Positions 1 to 9,418 are shown, numbered from the stretch's first letter. The stretch: DNA of 64,000 nucleotides from Vibrio barjaei (GCF_001639065.2 NZ_LQXO02000005.1:310001-374000); one strand, 5' to 3'. A program made the numbers and translations. The notes: a model not told the origin generated them from the sequence alone.

Positions 1-231
1 ATGCTCAAAAGCTGGGCTAAACGATGCTGACCTCATGTATGCTCGCAGGCTTTCGTTGAAAACCGTGTTGTTGGGAAAACGTTCTTTGTAAGCATTAAAA
101 GAGCGGCTTGCTGTTGCAACGGCAATATCACCGTGCTGAATAAGGTCGGAGCGATTCACTTTCCCAAAGAAGCAGAGATAGAAATCAATCAGCCTTAGTC
201 GTTTGGTTTGTGGAGATTCGACACAACGCAC
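1..231 (-). CDS. WYL-type defence regulator, CapW/BrxR-like (N-terminal part only)
   Basis: The reverse strand encodes 77 codons starting from GTG at 231 and runs off the left edge of the window. The start is supported by AAGGG eight bases upstream. The peptide opens VRCVESPQTKRLRLIDFYL and continues as a winged helix-turn-helix with the pattern RLRLIDF...G.VNRSDL...I..A.ASR.F..Y...FP.N...N, ending in a segment SPAFEH. This matches, from memory, the N-terminal domain of the CapW/BrxR family of WYL-domain repressors that control CBASS, BREX and other defence loci. The WYL domain itself would lie outside the window. It is transcribed away from the SMC-led operon that starts at about 507, so a role as that operon's repressor is an inference from divergent placement. 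Confidence 0.72.
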   Translation of the reverse strand, partial: MRCVESPQTKRLRLIDFYLCFFGKVNRSDLIQHGDIAVATASRSFNAYKERFPNNTVFNESLRAYMRSASFSPAFEH

Positions 232-275
232 AATGATTACCCTTATCAAAATGAACTGTACTAATTTACTCTAAC

Positions 276-289
276 GAATCATTTGATTC
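276..289. promoter_or_regulatory. Palindrome in the divergent control region, candidate WYL operator
   Basis: GAATCA-TT-TGATTC is a perfect 6-bp inverted repeat in the 275-bp gap between the divergent regulator and the SMC operon. A -10-like TAATAT lies just to its right (295-300). An operator at this place would cover the regulator's own promoter region and the start of the operon leader. The rest of the gap (301-506) holds no ORF that I can support; it is a long leader without an obvious second element. Confidence 0.4.
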
Positions 290-506
290 CAGTGTAATAT
301 GGCACTAGTTGATTCTTTGACCGCTAGTAGACACGACACACTTGGCTCTTTTGGGTGTTGAGGCATTTCTATCTTAAACGCAGCCTCTTAACTCTGGTGG
401 AAGTTGGAAGCACAAATAATGGACTTACTTAGTGGCAGCCGAGTCAGTAAGTTTGTTGTAGAACATTCACTAACCGAGGGGTTGAGAATATCTCTACCGC
501 GCTGTG

Positions 507-3500
507 ATGAAAGAAATGAATAAATCTGAAACAAAAAGCTCAAAACTACTAGGGATCGTACTTTTCCACTCCTTTATCCCTGGGAAACTATTCAAGGTCA
601 AGGCTATCGGGCATAGCAACAATACGGGTGATAACGGAGCTGGTAAATCCACTTTGTTAAGCTTACTTCCAGCGTTCTATGGAGCCGATCCGAGTAAGCT
701 GGTAGATAGACAAGCGGATAAAGTTTCCTTTGTTGATTACTACTTGCCCACCCCAAAATCTGTCATCGTGTTCGAATATGAAAAGCTTGGTGAGAGAAAG
801 TGTTCTGTAATGTATCGAAATGGCTCCAGTGTCGCTTATAGGTTTTTGACAGGAACCGCTGAACAATTGTTTTCTCAGCATTTGTACGACGAGCTAATTA
901 AGCAAGGAAGTGAAACTCGAACATGGCTTAAAAACCTTGTGTCTCAGTCAATGTCAGTAAGTTCGCAAATTGAAACTAGTGTCGATTACCGTTCAGTAAT
1001 TCTAAACAATAAAAAGCGTTTGGCCCAAAGACGCAGTGCGGGTAAAAACTTAGTAGCAATCGCCCATGAGTACTCGTTGTGTTCTGCGAGCCATAACATG
1101 AATCATATCGACATTTTGACGGCGACAATGATGCGTCACAAGAAGATGTTGAGCCGTTTTAAGACGATGATTGTGGACTGTTTCTTGAACAATACATCGA
1201 TGGACGATGTTCCATATAAGAAAGAGTATATCAACCTAGCAAATAGCCTAGATGTGTTTGTTCAACTAGACACTAAAAAGAGCAAGTTCGATGAAGCAGT
1301 TGCAAGTAAAGACAGCCTTGATGAGTACATCAAGCAACTAAACTCCTATCGAGCTCAAATCGCTTCTTATCTGCGTCAACTGGCACTAAATGACACTCAG
1401 TTGTCTGACAAAATTCGTTTGCAGAAGGAGTTGCACGGCTCCCTAGTCAGTGAGAGGAAAGATAGACTTCAAAAGCTTGATACTGAGTTAAGCATTCATC
1501 GGACTGAGTTTGAAAGGAAATCCAAAGTAGTTGATGCTATTTACAATAAGCGTGACAAGTACGAGAACGAGGATGATATTTTAGAAAAAATCACGCTTTA
1601 CAATAGCTTGAGTGACTTGCTGAAGGAAGCAGAATCTGCAAGGAAACATTATGACAACTTACTGGAAGATGTAGAAACCGAAGAAAGTACGTTTAACAGT
1701 CAGGTACAAAAATTGGAACTCGAATGTGCTAATTTCCGCTCCAGTAAGCAAAAAGAGATCAATAACATACTTAACACTAAGGAAGAGATATTCGAGCAAA
1801 AAAACGACCGTTTAGAGGCGATGCAGAGTGACCTCAACCTTCAAAAGAAAAAGTTGCAAGATGAGTTTGATGAACAGTCTGACAAGATAAGACAAGAACA
1901 ATTCCGACTTGCAATTCTAGAAGGGCAGTCTTTAGAGTTCACACCAGAACAAAAAGGCGAACTACGTAGTCTGGAAAGTGATCTTGAGAGTAAGCGTGAA
2001 CAACTTAACGCTTCCCACAATGCAGTAATTCATTTGAATGAGCAACTACGTCAGGCAGAGAAAAATCATGAGAACAGTCTTTCTACTTACCATACATGTA
2101 CTAGCGAATTAAAAGAAATTTCAGATGAAATTGTTTCTGTTAGTCGTGCATTATTGCCAGCAAAAGGATCGCTCAACGAGTACCTAGATCAAAAAGTGCC
2201 TGATTGGCGCGGCAATATAGGCAAAGTAATCACTCCTAGTTTGTTAAATGCGAAAAACTTGAAACCATTTTTCGACCCAGAAGCTACGGAGTCGATTTTT
2301 GGTCTTTATTTGGATCTGGATTCAATCGCACTTCCTGATTTTTGTCTGAGTGAAGAGAAGCTTTCAGAGCGATTAGAGACTCTAAAAATCAAGGAGTCAG
2401 AAGTAGAAGTTCGGCAAGGTAAAGCGAAGAGCAGGGCCAAAAGTGATGAGCAAGAAGTAGATAAGCTTCACAAAGAAATAAAAATTCAAAGTCAAAGAAC
2501 AAAAGTCTTTGAGGAAGAACTGAGCAAGCTCAATCTCCTGAAAGATCAAAAAACAGTCCAGTTTGAAAGTGATGCTGAAAGTCGTACATCTGAAGTTAAG
2601 AAACAGAAAAGCGTACTAGAGTCTGAACTTTTTACCATCAAGTCTGAGCTGAAAGAAAAACTTGAAAACGAAGAACAGCGCCATCAACAAGAGCGTGTTC
2701 AGGTGAAAGCTAACTTCGATTATCGCTTGTCAGAAGAGGACGCGAAAAAAAATGCTATTGATGAGCTGATCAAAAATAAAGAAAACATAACTTCAGACAG
2801 AGTTAGTGACTACAAGTTAGCGTTCAACCAAGCCTTGATGAGTAAAGGAGTAGATCCAGTCAGTATCGAAAGAGCCAAGTCGAAGTGGGAATTTCTCGAA
2901 CGCCAATGTGAGGAAATAAAAACATTTCAAGCTTTAATTCACGACTATGACACTTGGCTAGAATCAGAATGGAAATATATTGATAGCTACAATTCTGAAA
3001 TTTTGGTTTTAGATCGACAGATCAAGGGAGGTGAAGCGAAGAGAGACGACTATGAGAAGTCGGTAAACAAAAGAATTGATGAAATATCGTCTTCAATCAA
3101 ATTAGATGAAGACGATCTCATTACAGTCAAGGAGGCCATAGCGCAGCTTACTACTTGTACTAACAGTCTAGAAAAAGCGGTCGATGAATCGGATTTAGTT
3201 AACGTAGAGGATGTCTCTGTAGATTCGGAATTTCATTCTGTTGAGCACGCAGTGAGTCTAGTGACGGATAAAATCACTGCGATTAACACTCTTAAGAAAG
3301 AAATCGTTAGTAAAGTAAAAGACGTAAGTAACACAATCTTAGGGTTGGACGACAACAATGAAATAAAGATGATGTGGGAACAGATGCGCTCTGCCACCAT
3401 GACGAAGCTTTCAGAAAATTATGACTATGCTATCAACTACGATAGTCCTCAATTTTCCCTTGCTTGCTTGGGAGATCTTGAAGAGCTTGTCCTTAACGTG

Positions 3501-4274
3501 ATTCCAGATGTTAGGGATGTTAAAATTGAGACACTTCGTTCAATATCGACTCAGATTTCTAACTATCACCAAACCCTTAAACAGGTGAATAGTAAAGTAG
3601 ATTCAGTTTCGAGCACTTTGGACAAGTCGATTGAAACGGGCAATCCTTTCCCTGCTATCGACAGCATACACATCAAACTATCAAGCAAGATACATACTTT
3701 TGATCTTTGGAAAGACCTTAATCTATTTAGTGTCGAATTGGATAGATGGTCAGGTGCAACCTCAAGAGGTCTACCTTCCAAAGCGTTTCTTGCTTCCTTC
3801 AAGCAACTGTTGGCTTCATTTAAAGAGGCTCAGATATCTAAAAACCTAGAGTCTTTGGTCGAGATGGAGATAACGATTGTTGAGAATGGACGCCCAGCAG
3901 TGGTTCGGAATGATGAAGATTTAGAAAAGGTCGGCTCCGAAGGGATTTCCAAACTAGCTATTATCGTTGTTTTCTGTGGGATGACTCGATTCTTGTGTCA
4001 GGATGAAGACGTTGCCATTCACTGGCCGCTCGACGAATTAGGGAAAATTTCTATTTCTAACCTGGCTATTTTATTCGACATGATGGCTCAAAAAGGTATT
4101 TGCTTGTTCACAGCTCAGCCAGATCTGCATCCAGCTACTTACAAGTACTTCGCCACTAAAAATCACATCGTGAAGAATGTAGGTGTCAAATCATTTATTG
4201 GTGGACGTAGAAGCAGAGTCAATCCATTGCTTTCTGAGTCGAAACAAAATCAGTCTACGGAGGTGGTTGAATGA
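507..4274 (+). CDS. SMC/MukB-like condensin ATPase of a Wadjet-like system (JetC-like)
   Basis: This is a protein of about 1255 residues with the layout of an SMC ATPase. A Walker A motif GDNGAGKST lies at about residues 42-50, long heptad-rich coiled-coil stretches fill roughly residues 240-1000, a hinge-like region near 550-620 interrupts them, and a Walker B-like HWPLDELGK lies near residue 1170. It would form the loop-extruding motor of a condensin that senses and helps cleave circular plasmid DNA. The next three genes overlap or abut it (ATGA overlap at 4271) and look like MksE/JetB, MksF/JetA and JetD partners. Start is uncertain: GTG 504, ATG 507 and ATG 519 are all possible and none has a strong ribosome site. 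The family call rests on motif and context, not on a search. Confidence 0.75.
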   Translation: MKEMNKSETKSSKLLGIVLFHSFIPGKLFKVKAIGHSNNTGDNGAGKSTLLSLLPAFYGADPSKLVDRQADKVSFVDYYLPTPKSVIVFEYEKLGERKCSVMYRNGSSVAYRFLTGTAEQLFSQHLYDELIKQGSETRTWLKNLVSQSMSVSSQIETSVDYRSVILNNKKRLAQRRSAGKNLVAIAHEYSLCSASHNMNHIDILTATMMRHKKMLSRFKTMIVDCFLNNTSMDDVPYKKEYINLANSLDVFVQLDTKKSKFDEAVASKDSLDEYIKQLNSYRAQIASYLRQLALNDTQLSDKIRLQKELHGSLVSERKDRLQKLDTELSIHRTEFERKSKVVDAIYNKRDKYENEDDILEKITLYNSLSDLLKEAESARKHYDNLLEDVETEESTFNSQVQKLELECANFRSSKQKEINNILNTKEEIFEQKNDRLEAMQSDLNLQKKKLQDEFDEQSDKIRQEQFRLAILEGQSLEFTPEQKGELRSLESDLESKREQLNASHNAVIHLNEQLRQAEKNHENSLSTYHTCTSELKEISDEIVSVSRALLPAKGSLNEYLDQKVPDWRGNIGKVITPSLLNAKNLKPFFDPEATESIFGLYLDLDSIALPDFCLSEEKLSERLETLKIKESEVEVRQGKAKSRAKSDEQEVDKLHKEIKIQSQRTKVFEEELSKLNLLKDQKTVQFESDAESRTSEVKKQKSVLESELFTIKSELKEKLENEEQRHQQERVQVKANFDYRLSEEDAKKNAIDELIKNKENITSDRVSDYKLAFNQALMSKGVDPVSIERAKSKWEFLERQCEEIKTFQALIHDYDTWLESEWKYIDSYNSEILVLDRQIKGGEAKRDDYEKSVNKRIDEISSSIKLDEDDLITVKEAIAQLTTCTNSLEKAVDESDLVNVEDVSVDSEFHSVEHAVSLVTDKITAINTLKKEIVSKVKDVSNTILGLDDNNEIKMMWEQMRSATMTKLSENYDYAINYDSPQFSLACLGDLEELVLNVIPDVRDVKIETLRSISTQISNYHQTLKQVNSKVDSVSSTLDKSIETGNPFPAIDSIHIKLSSKIHTFDLWKDLNLFSVELDRWSGATSRGLPSKAFLASFKQLLASFKEAQISKNLESLVEMEITIVENGRPAVVRNDEDLEKVGSEGISKLAIIVVFCGMTRFLCQDEDVAIHWPLDELGKISISNLAILFDMMAQKGICLFTAQPDLHPATYKYFATKNHIVKNVGVKSFIGGRRSRVNPLLSESKQNQSTEVVE

Positions 4275-4912
4275 ATAAGTTTGAATCGGTTTTCCGAATG
4301 CTCATGAGTAAAAAGGTGATATGTGAATATGCATCTCCTATTGAGTACACATACTTATCCGATACCAGAAATCGAAGTGACATGAACCAATACTTGTCTC
4401 GAATAAGCATGACAACAGTCGAAACACAAGACGGCCTAGGTTTTTACTGTGGATACGAGAACATCGATAACACTCGAAAGAAAAACGAAGTTCTCAAAGA
4501 CTTTGAAGTTTTTTCGCAGACGATGGAAGGAATAATCGCTTGGCTCAAACTAGCCCGAAATATTGATTCAGACTCCAGACCTATCATGGCTGGTGGCAAG
4601 CTTTCGGAGTCAGAGTTACTCGCAGCAATAGAGGAAAGTAACTCACTTCAAAATCAGCTTGATCATATTGCACACAAGCTTAAAAGAGCCCATAAAAGCA
4701 AAGAGAGTAAAACGAAGCTGAGGTCTATCTTAGATTATCTTGTCCAAGAAGGATACTTTGTATCTCCATCATCAACTGGTTCTCTCTTTATCGCTACAGC
4801 GAAATGGTCATTGCTTTATGAGACTTTGGAGTTTATCGCTACTAATGAAGGGATGCTGGAAAGTGAAGCTGATGGTGGAAATGAATTAGATACTCAAATG
4901 GGGTTGATTTAG
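4271..4912 (+). CDS. MksE/JetB-like condensin subunit
   Basis: A 213-residue protein whose start codon overlaps the stop of the SMC gene by four bases, so translation is probably coupled. Size, position beside an SMC gene and a winged-helix-like pattern (N-terminal FESVFRMLMSKKVICEYASP, a central charged helix KLKRAHKSKESKTKLRSI, and a C-terminal LVQEGYFVSP strand-turn) fit the small KITE-type subunit that binds the kleisin in MukE/MksE/JetB complexes. No catalytic motif is visible, as expected for this subunit. The assignment depends mainly on operon context, since these small subunits diverge quickly. Confidence 0.62.
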   Translation: MNKFESVFRMLMSKKVICEYASPIEYTYLSDTRNRSDMNQYLSRISMTTVETQDGLGFYCGYENIDNTRKKNEVLKDFEVFSQTMEGIIAWLKLARNIDSDSRPIMAGGKLSESELLAAIEESNSLQNQLDHIAHKLKRAHKSKESKTKLRSILDYLVQEGYFVSPSSTGSLFIATAKWSLLYETLEFIATNEGMLESEADGGNELDTQMGLI

Positions 4913-6154
4913 ATGTCTCGACAAGTGGAGTCAAAAGAAGCTGTGCGAGCTTTAAGCACTCATACTGAGGTAGTAGACGAGGCTTGCTATGAGCAAGCTG
5001 GAGTACTTCATCATAGTGAAAGCAATAAAGCTGCAATTGCAGCACTTACAAAACATCAGTTGGCATATCACTTAGATGATGAGCATGGAGTCCAAGTTCA
5101 TTCTTCTGTTAAACGTTTACTGGATAGGGTAACTAGTCGTTATAGATTCAGAGAACGTCATGGTGAGTTTTCTAATCAGATTGAAAACTTGGATTATGCC
5201 GTTGACAGTTACCGACGAGTTAAGGACTTTAATGACGATAAAAAACAACACTACTTAGATGAAATTCGAGAGATAACAGTCGAGATAAATGACGCCTTAG
5301 TTGAGACCGTATCTTCTTTTCATAGGATCGTTGCTGATGAATTCAGCATGGTCACTGATGTTGATGACAAAATTCGTCAAATCGGTCGATGCAAACGTGA
5401 GATCGGTAGAATCAATAGTATCTTCGAGCATTTAAGTGTGAAAAAGCTAAGGGAGTGGGTACAAACTGACATTCACCTTGAGCGAATTCTTTTGAAGCTA
5501 CTTAAATCTAAAATCGATATAGCATTGAAGGACTTAAATGTATCAAACAAAAAAATGGTCGATATGTTGGCAAAGCTTCAGCGAGATAAGAAATCTTCCA
5601 AGCTTAATCGCATTATTGATGTTTTTGCAGCTAAGTTCCAAGATGACAAAACCTTTTCGCCATCTATAGATTCCATTGAATGTTTGCCTGACTGCTTGTC
5701 TCAGGTTTCGGAAACAGAAGTACGAGCCTACGGAAATACTAACAGTGACATTCAAGCTGATGACTTAATTGTTCTGGCTGTAAGGGCTCTTGCTAGCTGT
5801 GAGAGGAAAAAAGGTAAAGCTTCAGATTTAGACAGTATCGAAGTTACGGATGTCCGTGAAGATGAAGAAGAGTTTGAACTAAACGAGGTAGATGAAGCGC
5901 TAGAGTTAATGTTTGAGGCAATAAAATCCAACCCTAACATTCTCCCTCTATCTGCTGCGCAAAGCTATACACTGTTTGATCTCGATATAGAACTGGAGGA
6001 CTGGCTTTTACTGGTCGATGGTTACATTAGTGCGCAAAAAGTCGGTTTGAAGAGTATCGTCCAAATTAAGGAAGAAAGAGAAGTCGTATTACCTTATGAC
6101 GGTAATGTTATTATTAGTGATATTGTTTTTGAAACAATCGGAGGTGCTAAATGA
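4913..6154 (+). CDS. MksF/JetA-like kleisin subunit
   Basis: A 413-residue, mostly helical protein starting directly after the TAG of the previous gene. The first 100 residues look like a winged-helix/helical N-terminal domain (SVKRLLDRVTSRYRFRERHG), followed by a long helical bundle (residues about 80-220), an acidic linker around 300-325 (VREDEEEFELNEVDEALELM) and a C-terminal small domain. This is the layout of MukF/MksF/JetA kleisins, whose ends bridge the two SMC heads. It is the third gene here, whereas in described Wadjet operons the kleisin gene jetA comes first. Its stop overlaps the start of the next gene by four bases. Confidence 0.6.
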   Translation: MSRQVESKEAVRALSTHTEVVDEACYEQAGVLHHSESNKAAIAALTKHQLAYHLDDEHGVQVHSSVKRLLDRVTSRYRFRERHGEFSNQIENLDYAVDSYRRVKDFNDDKKQHYLDEIREITVEINDALVETVSSFHRIVADEFSMVTDVDDKIRQIGRCKREIGRINSIFEHLSVKKLREWVQTDIHLERILLKLLKSKIDIALKDLNVSNKKMVDMLAKLQRDKKSSKLNRIIDVFAAKFQDDKTFSPSIDSIECLPDCLSQVSETEVRAYGNTNSDIQADDLIVLAVRALASCERKKGKASDLDSIEVTDVREDEEEFELNEVDEALELMFEAIKSNPNILPLSAAQSYTLFDLDIELEDWLLLVDGYISAQKVGLKSIVQIKEEREVVLPYDGNVIISDIVFETIGGAK

Positions 6155-7011
6155 CGCTATCTCTATCGCTAATTAATGCTGCTAAGAGGATTGTTGTTAA
6201 TTCGAGGGAGAGGATTCCTGCCAACAAGTCCAATACTGAAGTTTGCAGGCTCGTAGAAGTCGGGGCTGTTAGTGGCAATTCAATTCTTTTATCCCGTTCA
6301 GAATTGAGGGAAATTGAAAAGTATTTTACTTCAACATTGGGACAAAATCTTCTGACCTTTCAACAGAGTAGCAACTCTCGGATGGATACTGCACGCCCTG
6401 GTATTAGCGAGAAGTCTGCAAAAGGTGGTGTGTTTCAGCAGCTCATTAGCTTAGCTGGTAATGTGAATGTCCCTTTAAAGAACCAGCCAGATGTACCCAA
6501 AGAAGCTAGGTATGTAGCTTCTGTAGAGTTGGATGATCTAGATTTCCCGCGTTTTAGCCGAGTACTTATTATCGAAAATGGCGAGCTAATGGTTCGATGG
6601 AAAGACGTTGTACTCTCTTTGCCAGATGAATGGCAATCCGCTGTGCTCGTTTACCGTGGTCACGGAAAAAACCAAAAAGATCTACCTACTCTGATTGAAT
6701 GCTTTGACAACAATGCCGTTGAAGTAGGCTTTTTCTATGATTACGATCCAGCAGGCTTGGATATGGTTGAGCAGCTAAGCAATGCTAAGCACTATTGGGT
6801 TGTCCCTGCTTTAAATCTGGAGTTATTTCGAAGTATCAATAAGCTCGATGAATTTTTGAAACAACTAGAGCAGCTTGACAGGCTCAAGAGCAGAGATGTC
6901 AGCGTATCGATACGAGAGCATTTAACTTTCATTGAGAAGAATACATTGGCAATAACGCAAGAGCACTTGATTAAAAATCAGTGCCAGTTGGTGAGCTGTG
7001 AGCTTAGTTAG
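6151..7011 (+). CDS. Toprim nuclease subunit, compact JetD-like
   Basis: A 286-residue protein that closes the operon. The C-terminal half carries a Toprim pattern: IIENGE with the glutamate near residue 142, a glycine turn YRGHG near 168-172, and FFYDYDPAG with the DxD pair at about D197 and D199. In Wadjet the JetD Toprim subunit (topoisomerase VI A-like) makes the cut in plasmid DNA. Described JetD proteins are longer and carry an extra winged-helix CAP domain; here only about 130 residues precede the Toprim fold, so the protein looks reduced. Function as the system's nuclease is inferred from the intact acidic residues and the coupled four-gene operon. Confidence 0.65.
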   Translation: MTLSLSLINAAKRIVVNSRERIPANKSNTEVCRLVEVGAVSGNSILLSRSELREIEKYFTSTLGQNLLTFQQSSNSRMDTARPGISEKSAKGGVFQQLISLAGNVNVPLKNQPDVPKEARYVASVELDDLDFPRFSRVLIIENGELMVRWKDVVLSLPDEWQSAVLVYRGHGKNQKDLPTLIECFDNNAVEVGFFYDYDPAGLDMVEQLSNAKHYWVVPALNLELFRSINKLDEFLKQLEQLDRLKSRDVSVSIREHLTFIEKNTLAITQEHLIKNQCQLVSCELS

Positions 7012-7061
7012 TCATTTCACATAAAAAATCCCCCGTTCTTATAAGGGGTGACACTTTTTAG

Positions 7062-7117
7062 TGCAATGGTCTTCTCAATCGTACTTCAATAGCACGACTA
7101 GCTTGTCGACCATTGCA
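7062..7117. repeat. Long-spaced inverted repeat downstream of the condensin operon
   Basis: TGCAATGGTC at 7062-7071 and GACCATTGCA at 7108-7117 are perfect 10-bp inverted arms around a 36-base loop, and the loop can form a small CGT/ACG stem of its own. No ORF covers it. It could be a structured 3' UTR or small RNA of the condensin operon, or a protein-binding site. No function is recognised. Confidence 0.5.
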
Positions 7118-7140
7118 ATGATACAGATGCTAGGTGAGTG

Positions 7141-7179
7141 TTATTGCGGCTTTGCTACCGCAATAAGCTCTAATTTTTT
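7141..7179 (+). terminator. Intrinsic terminator of the condensin operon
   Basis: A perfect 9-bp stem TTATTGCGG / CCGCAATAA with an 8-base loop, followed within eight bases by a TTTTTT run on the plus strand, 130 bases after the JetD-like stop codon. Confidence 0.75.
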
Positions 7180-7201
7180 ACAAATGCATATCATTTCACT
7201 G

Positions 7202-7411
7202 CTACGCATATGAAATCGTTCTTGAAAATGGCGGATATTTTTCGGTGGCGTCTTTTATTGTAAATGTCCGAACTAGGTTCCCCTCTAAGTCATACTCTTC
7301 GTATGTTTCGTAGTCGGAGTCAAGCCTTCCTTTGTCTTTTGATTCAGATTTTATGAGTCTATACTCGTGATCAGGGTTAAGCTGAAGCTCTTTTATGTAT
7401 TCATCATTCAT
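7202..7411 (-). CDS. Small hypothetical protein downstream of avcD
   Basis: A 69-residue, highly charged soluble ORF (MNDEYIKELQLNPDHEYRLI...). The start ATG at 7411 has AAGGA nine bases upstream. It follows the deaminase gene in the same direction with a gap of 57 bases, so it is probably co-transcribed with it. Tyrosine- and acid-rich in the middle (YETYEEYDLEG), with no membrane segment or known motif. I do not recognise it; an accessory or inhibitor role for the deaminase is only a guess from position. Confidence 0.55.
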   Translation of the reverse strand: MNDEYIKELQLNPDHEYRLIKSESKDKGRLDSDYETYEEYDLEGNLVRTFTIKDATEKYPPFSRTISYA

Positions 7412-7468
7412 TTTGTAGTCCTTGAGTTTTAGATGTCTATGTCCAGCGACACGACAAATACTTGAGTG

Positions 7469-9337
7469 TTATTTAGCAGTATCTTGTGATGCTTTCGCCT
7501 TTGATTTTTGAGCTGTGGTTAGTTCATTTCTAAGGGTCTCCAACTCTTTTTCTAGGACTTTAGTCTTTTCTTCTAAGGAGTTAGCCTTATGTATCAGCTC
7601 TTTATTTTGCTCTACTAAGATCTTTTTTTGGTTTGGTACATTTAGTTGTAGACCTATTTCTAGCTCATCTTTGTAAGGGATGATCGGTTCGAATAATTGT
7701 TGATAGGCTCTACCAATAGCGCCTGAGAAAAGCTTCAGTTTAGGCGTATCTACACCACAATTAATTATGTGGTCATTTGCCACGCCAGGGTATGGATCTA
7801 TGAAGATTACACTATCAATTTTCAACTGATACGCTTTTTTTGCGCAGAGTTCACATGGGCTAGCTGTAGTGTATAAATATCCATGTTTTACTGGCATCCC
7901 ACCATACTTAGAGACTTGAAGAAAAGCGTTCTCTTCGGCATGAAGAGCTCTTGTATGAACTTGGTTCTTTTCTCCATCAATAGAGTTTTTAATGTCTTTA
8001 AAGCAGTAGGAGACTGGTTTTCCACGGAATGATTTGTTAGTGGATTCTGTAAATGAATAAATGTTTCCGAGGCTTGTTCTGAACTTAGTGTTTTCTCGTT
8101 CAAAAAGGCTAAATGCAGACTCGTCTTCATTGGTCAATAAGTCTTCCGCCCTTCGTAAATTACATGGCGTTTGACCTTGAGCCACATTGTTCCAACCAAC
8201 AGCTTTAATTGACTTGTCTGAATCTGTAACTACAGCGCCAACTTGGCGAGAAAGGCAACCTGAGTTTAGTTTTGCATTGTAAGCTATCTGCATGCAGCGC
8301 TCATCTTGAGAAGGCGTAACTAGACCTGGATGCATTATCAGAGATATATATTTAATGAGTTGCCTTTTAAGGGATTTCAACTTGTAGTTGTCATCTGGGT
8401 TGTAGAGGTGGATGTCTGAAATTTCAATACATCTCTGGAGGTCTAGAGACCAAAAACGATCCTCACCTTTTAATGAATCAGGGTTCTCTCTTGAATCAAT
8501 GGCCTTAATATCTTCCTTGGAAATACTTGATTCTGACAGTAATCTATTGATTCGTTTGTCATTTTCAGTGGTTACTGAAAGCAAGTAGAACGCAGAGTAT
8601 CTTTCTCTGAAAAAAAATGCTTCGTAAGGGTTTCTTATTGCATCTAAAACTACACAGACATTTTCCCCGTCGCTCTTTGACTTATGCCTTAATACCTTAA
8701 TCAGTTTGTTCACTCTCTGTGAGAACATATAGATTTTACTAGAATCGTAATCATCTGACACGGCAGTGCCAGATTTTCTGATGTTATTGCCTACTATCTG
8801 ATAAAACTTCGTAAATGAACCTGGTTGAACTCTATGAAGGATTTTTCGTAGTTTATCTGTAAATTCGGGTAACTCATTGAAGTAAAAGTCATAAATTTCT
8901 TTGTTGTATAGGTTGTCTTTACACTTCTCAGCATGTTTTTTAGCACTGTCTCTTTTTTTGTAGTACTCGGAGTAGCATTGTTCGAGCTTTTCATCTAGAG
9001 ATTCACTATTTGTTCCGAGCTCATTATCTAGCGTTGCCTTATAAAGCTTGTCAAAATCTTTAAAAGGTAGTTCTAATAAGAAGGTCGATACGACGTCACT
9101 CATTCTAATATGGTGGAACTTACACCAATGTTCAGATAGGTAGTTATATACAATTCTATATTTTCTTTCTTCGTCATTAGGAAACGCTGCTTGATGCGGT
9201 TTTGGCGGGTTGAGATCGGAGAAAGTATTGTGTTTCAGTAACTTTGAAAGAGTTGTACACCCAGAACCAGTTCTTCCAGTAAGCCCTAGTATTATGAACT
9301 TGGCTCGCTCTTTGTAGATTGTCTCTAGACCAGTCAT
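7469..9337 (-). CDS. avcD: Anti-phage dCTP/dCMP deaminase, AvcD family
   Basis: A 622-residue two-domain protein. The N-terminal half is a P-loop kinase-like domain (GLTGRTGSGCTT at residues 18-29, and a VVLDAIRNP strand near 229-237). The C-terminal half is a zinc-dependent cytidine/deoxycytidylate deaminase with HAE at 466-468 and PCELC at 494-498. This fusion is the hallmark of AvcD (DcdV), which deaminates dCTP and dCMP and starves infecting phages of dC nucleotides. The last 60 residues form a lysine/glutamate coiled coil. A ribosome site AGGAT precedes ATG 9337. In V. cholerae the enzyme is held inactive by a small RNA, AvcI, encoded just upstream; a structured candidate lies at 9579-9634. 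Confidence 0.88.
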   Translation of the reverse strand: MTGLETIYKERAKFIILGLTGRTGSGCTTLSKLLKHNTFSDLNPPKPHQAAFPNDEERKYRIVYNYLSEHWCKFHHIRMSDVVSTFLLELPFKDFDKLYKATLDNELGTNSESLDEKLEQCYSEYYKKRDSAKKHAEKCKDNLYNKEIYDFYFNELPEFTDKLRKILHRVQPGSFTKFYQIVGNNIRKSGTAVSDDYDSSKIYMFSQRVNKLIKVLRHKSKSDGENVCVVLDAIRNPYEAFFFRERYSAFYLLSVTTENDKRINRLLSESSISKEDIKAIDSRENPDSLKGEDRFWSLDLQRCIEISDIHLYNPDDNYKLKSLKRQLIKYISLIMHPGLVTPSQDERCMQIAYNAKLNSGCLSRQVGAVVTDSDKSIKAVGWNNVAQGQTPCNLRRAEDLLTNEDESAFSLFERENTKFRTSLGNIYSFTESTNKSFRGKPVSYCFKDIKNSIDGEKNQVHTRALHAEENAFLQVSKYGGMPVKHGYLYTTASPCELCAKKAYQLKIDSVIFIDPYPGVANDHIINCGVDTPKLKLFSGAIGRAYQQLFEPIIPYKDELEIGLQLNVPNQKKILVEQNKELIHKANSLEEKTKVLEKELETLRNELTTAQKSKAKASQDTAK

Positions 9338-9418
9338 TGTTTTAATTATCCTATCAGATTCAAACTTCTACATTCTTTCAATATCGGAAAGTATATCGTA
9401 TGCAATTAATTGTTTAAC

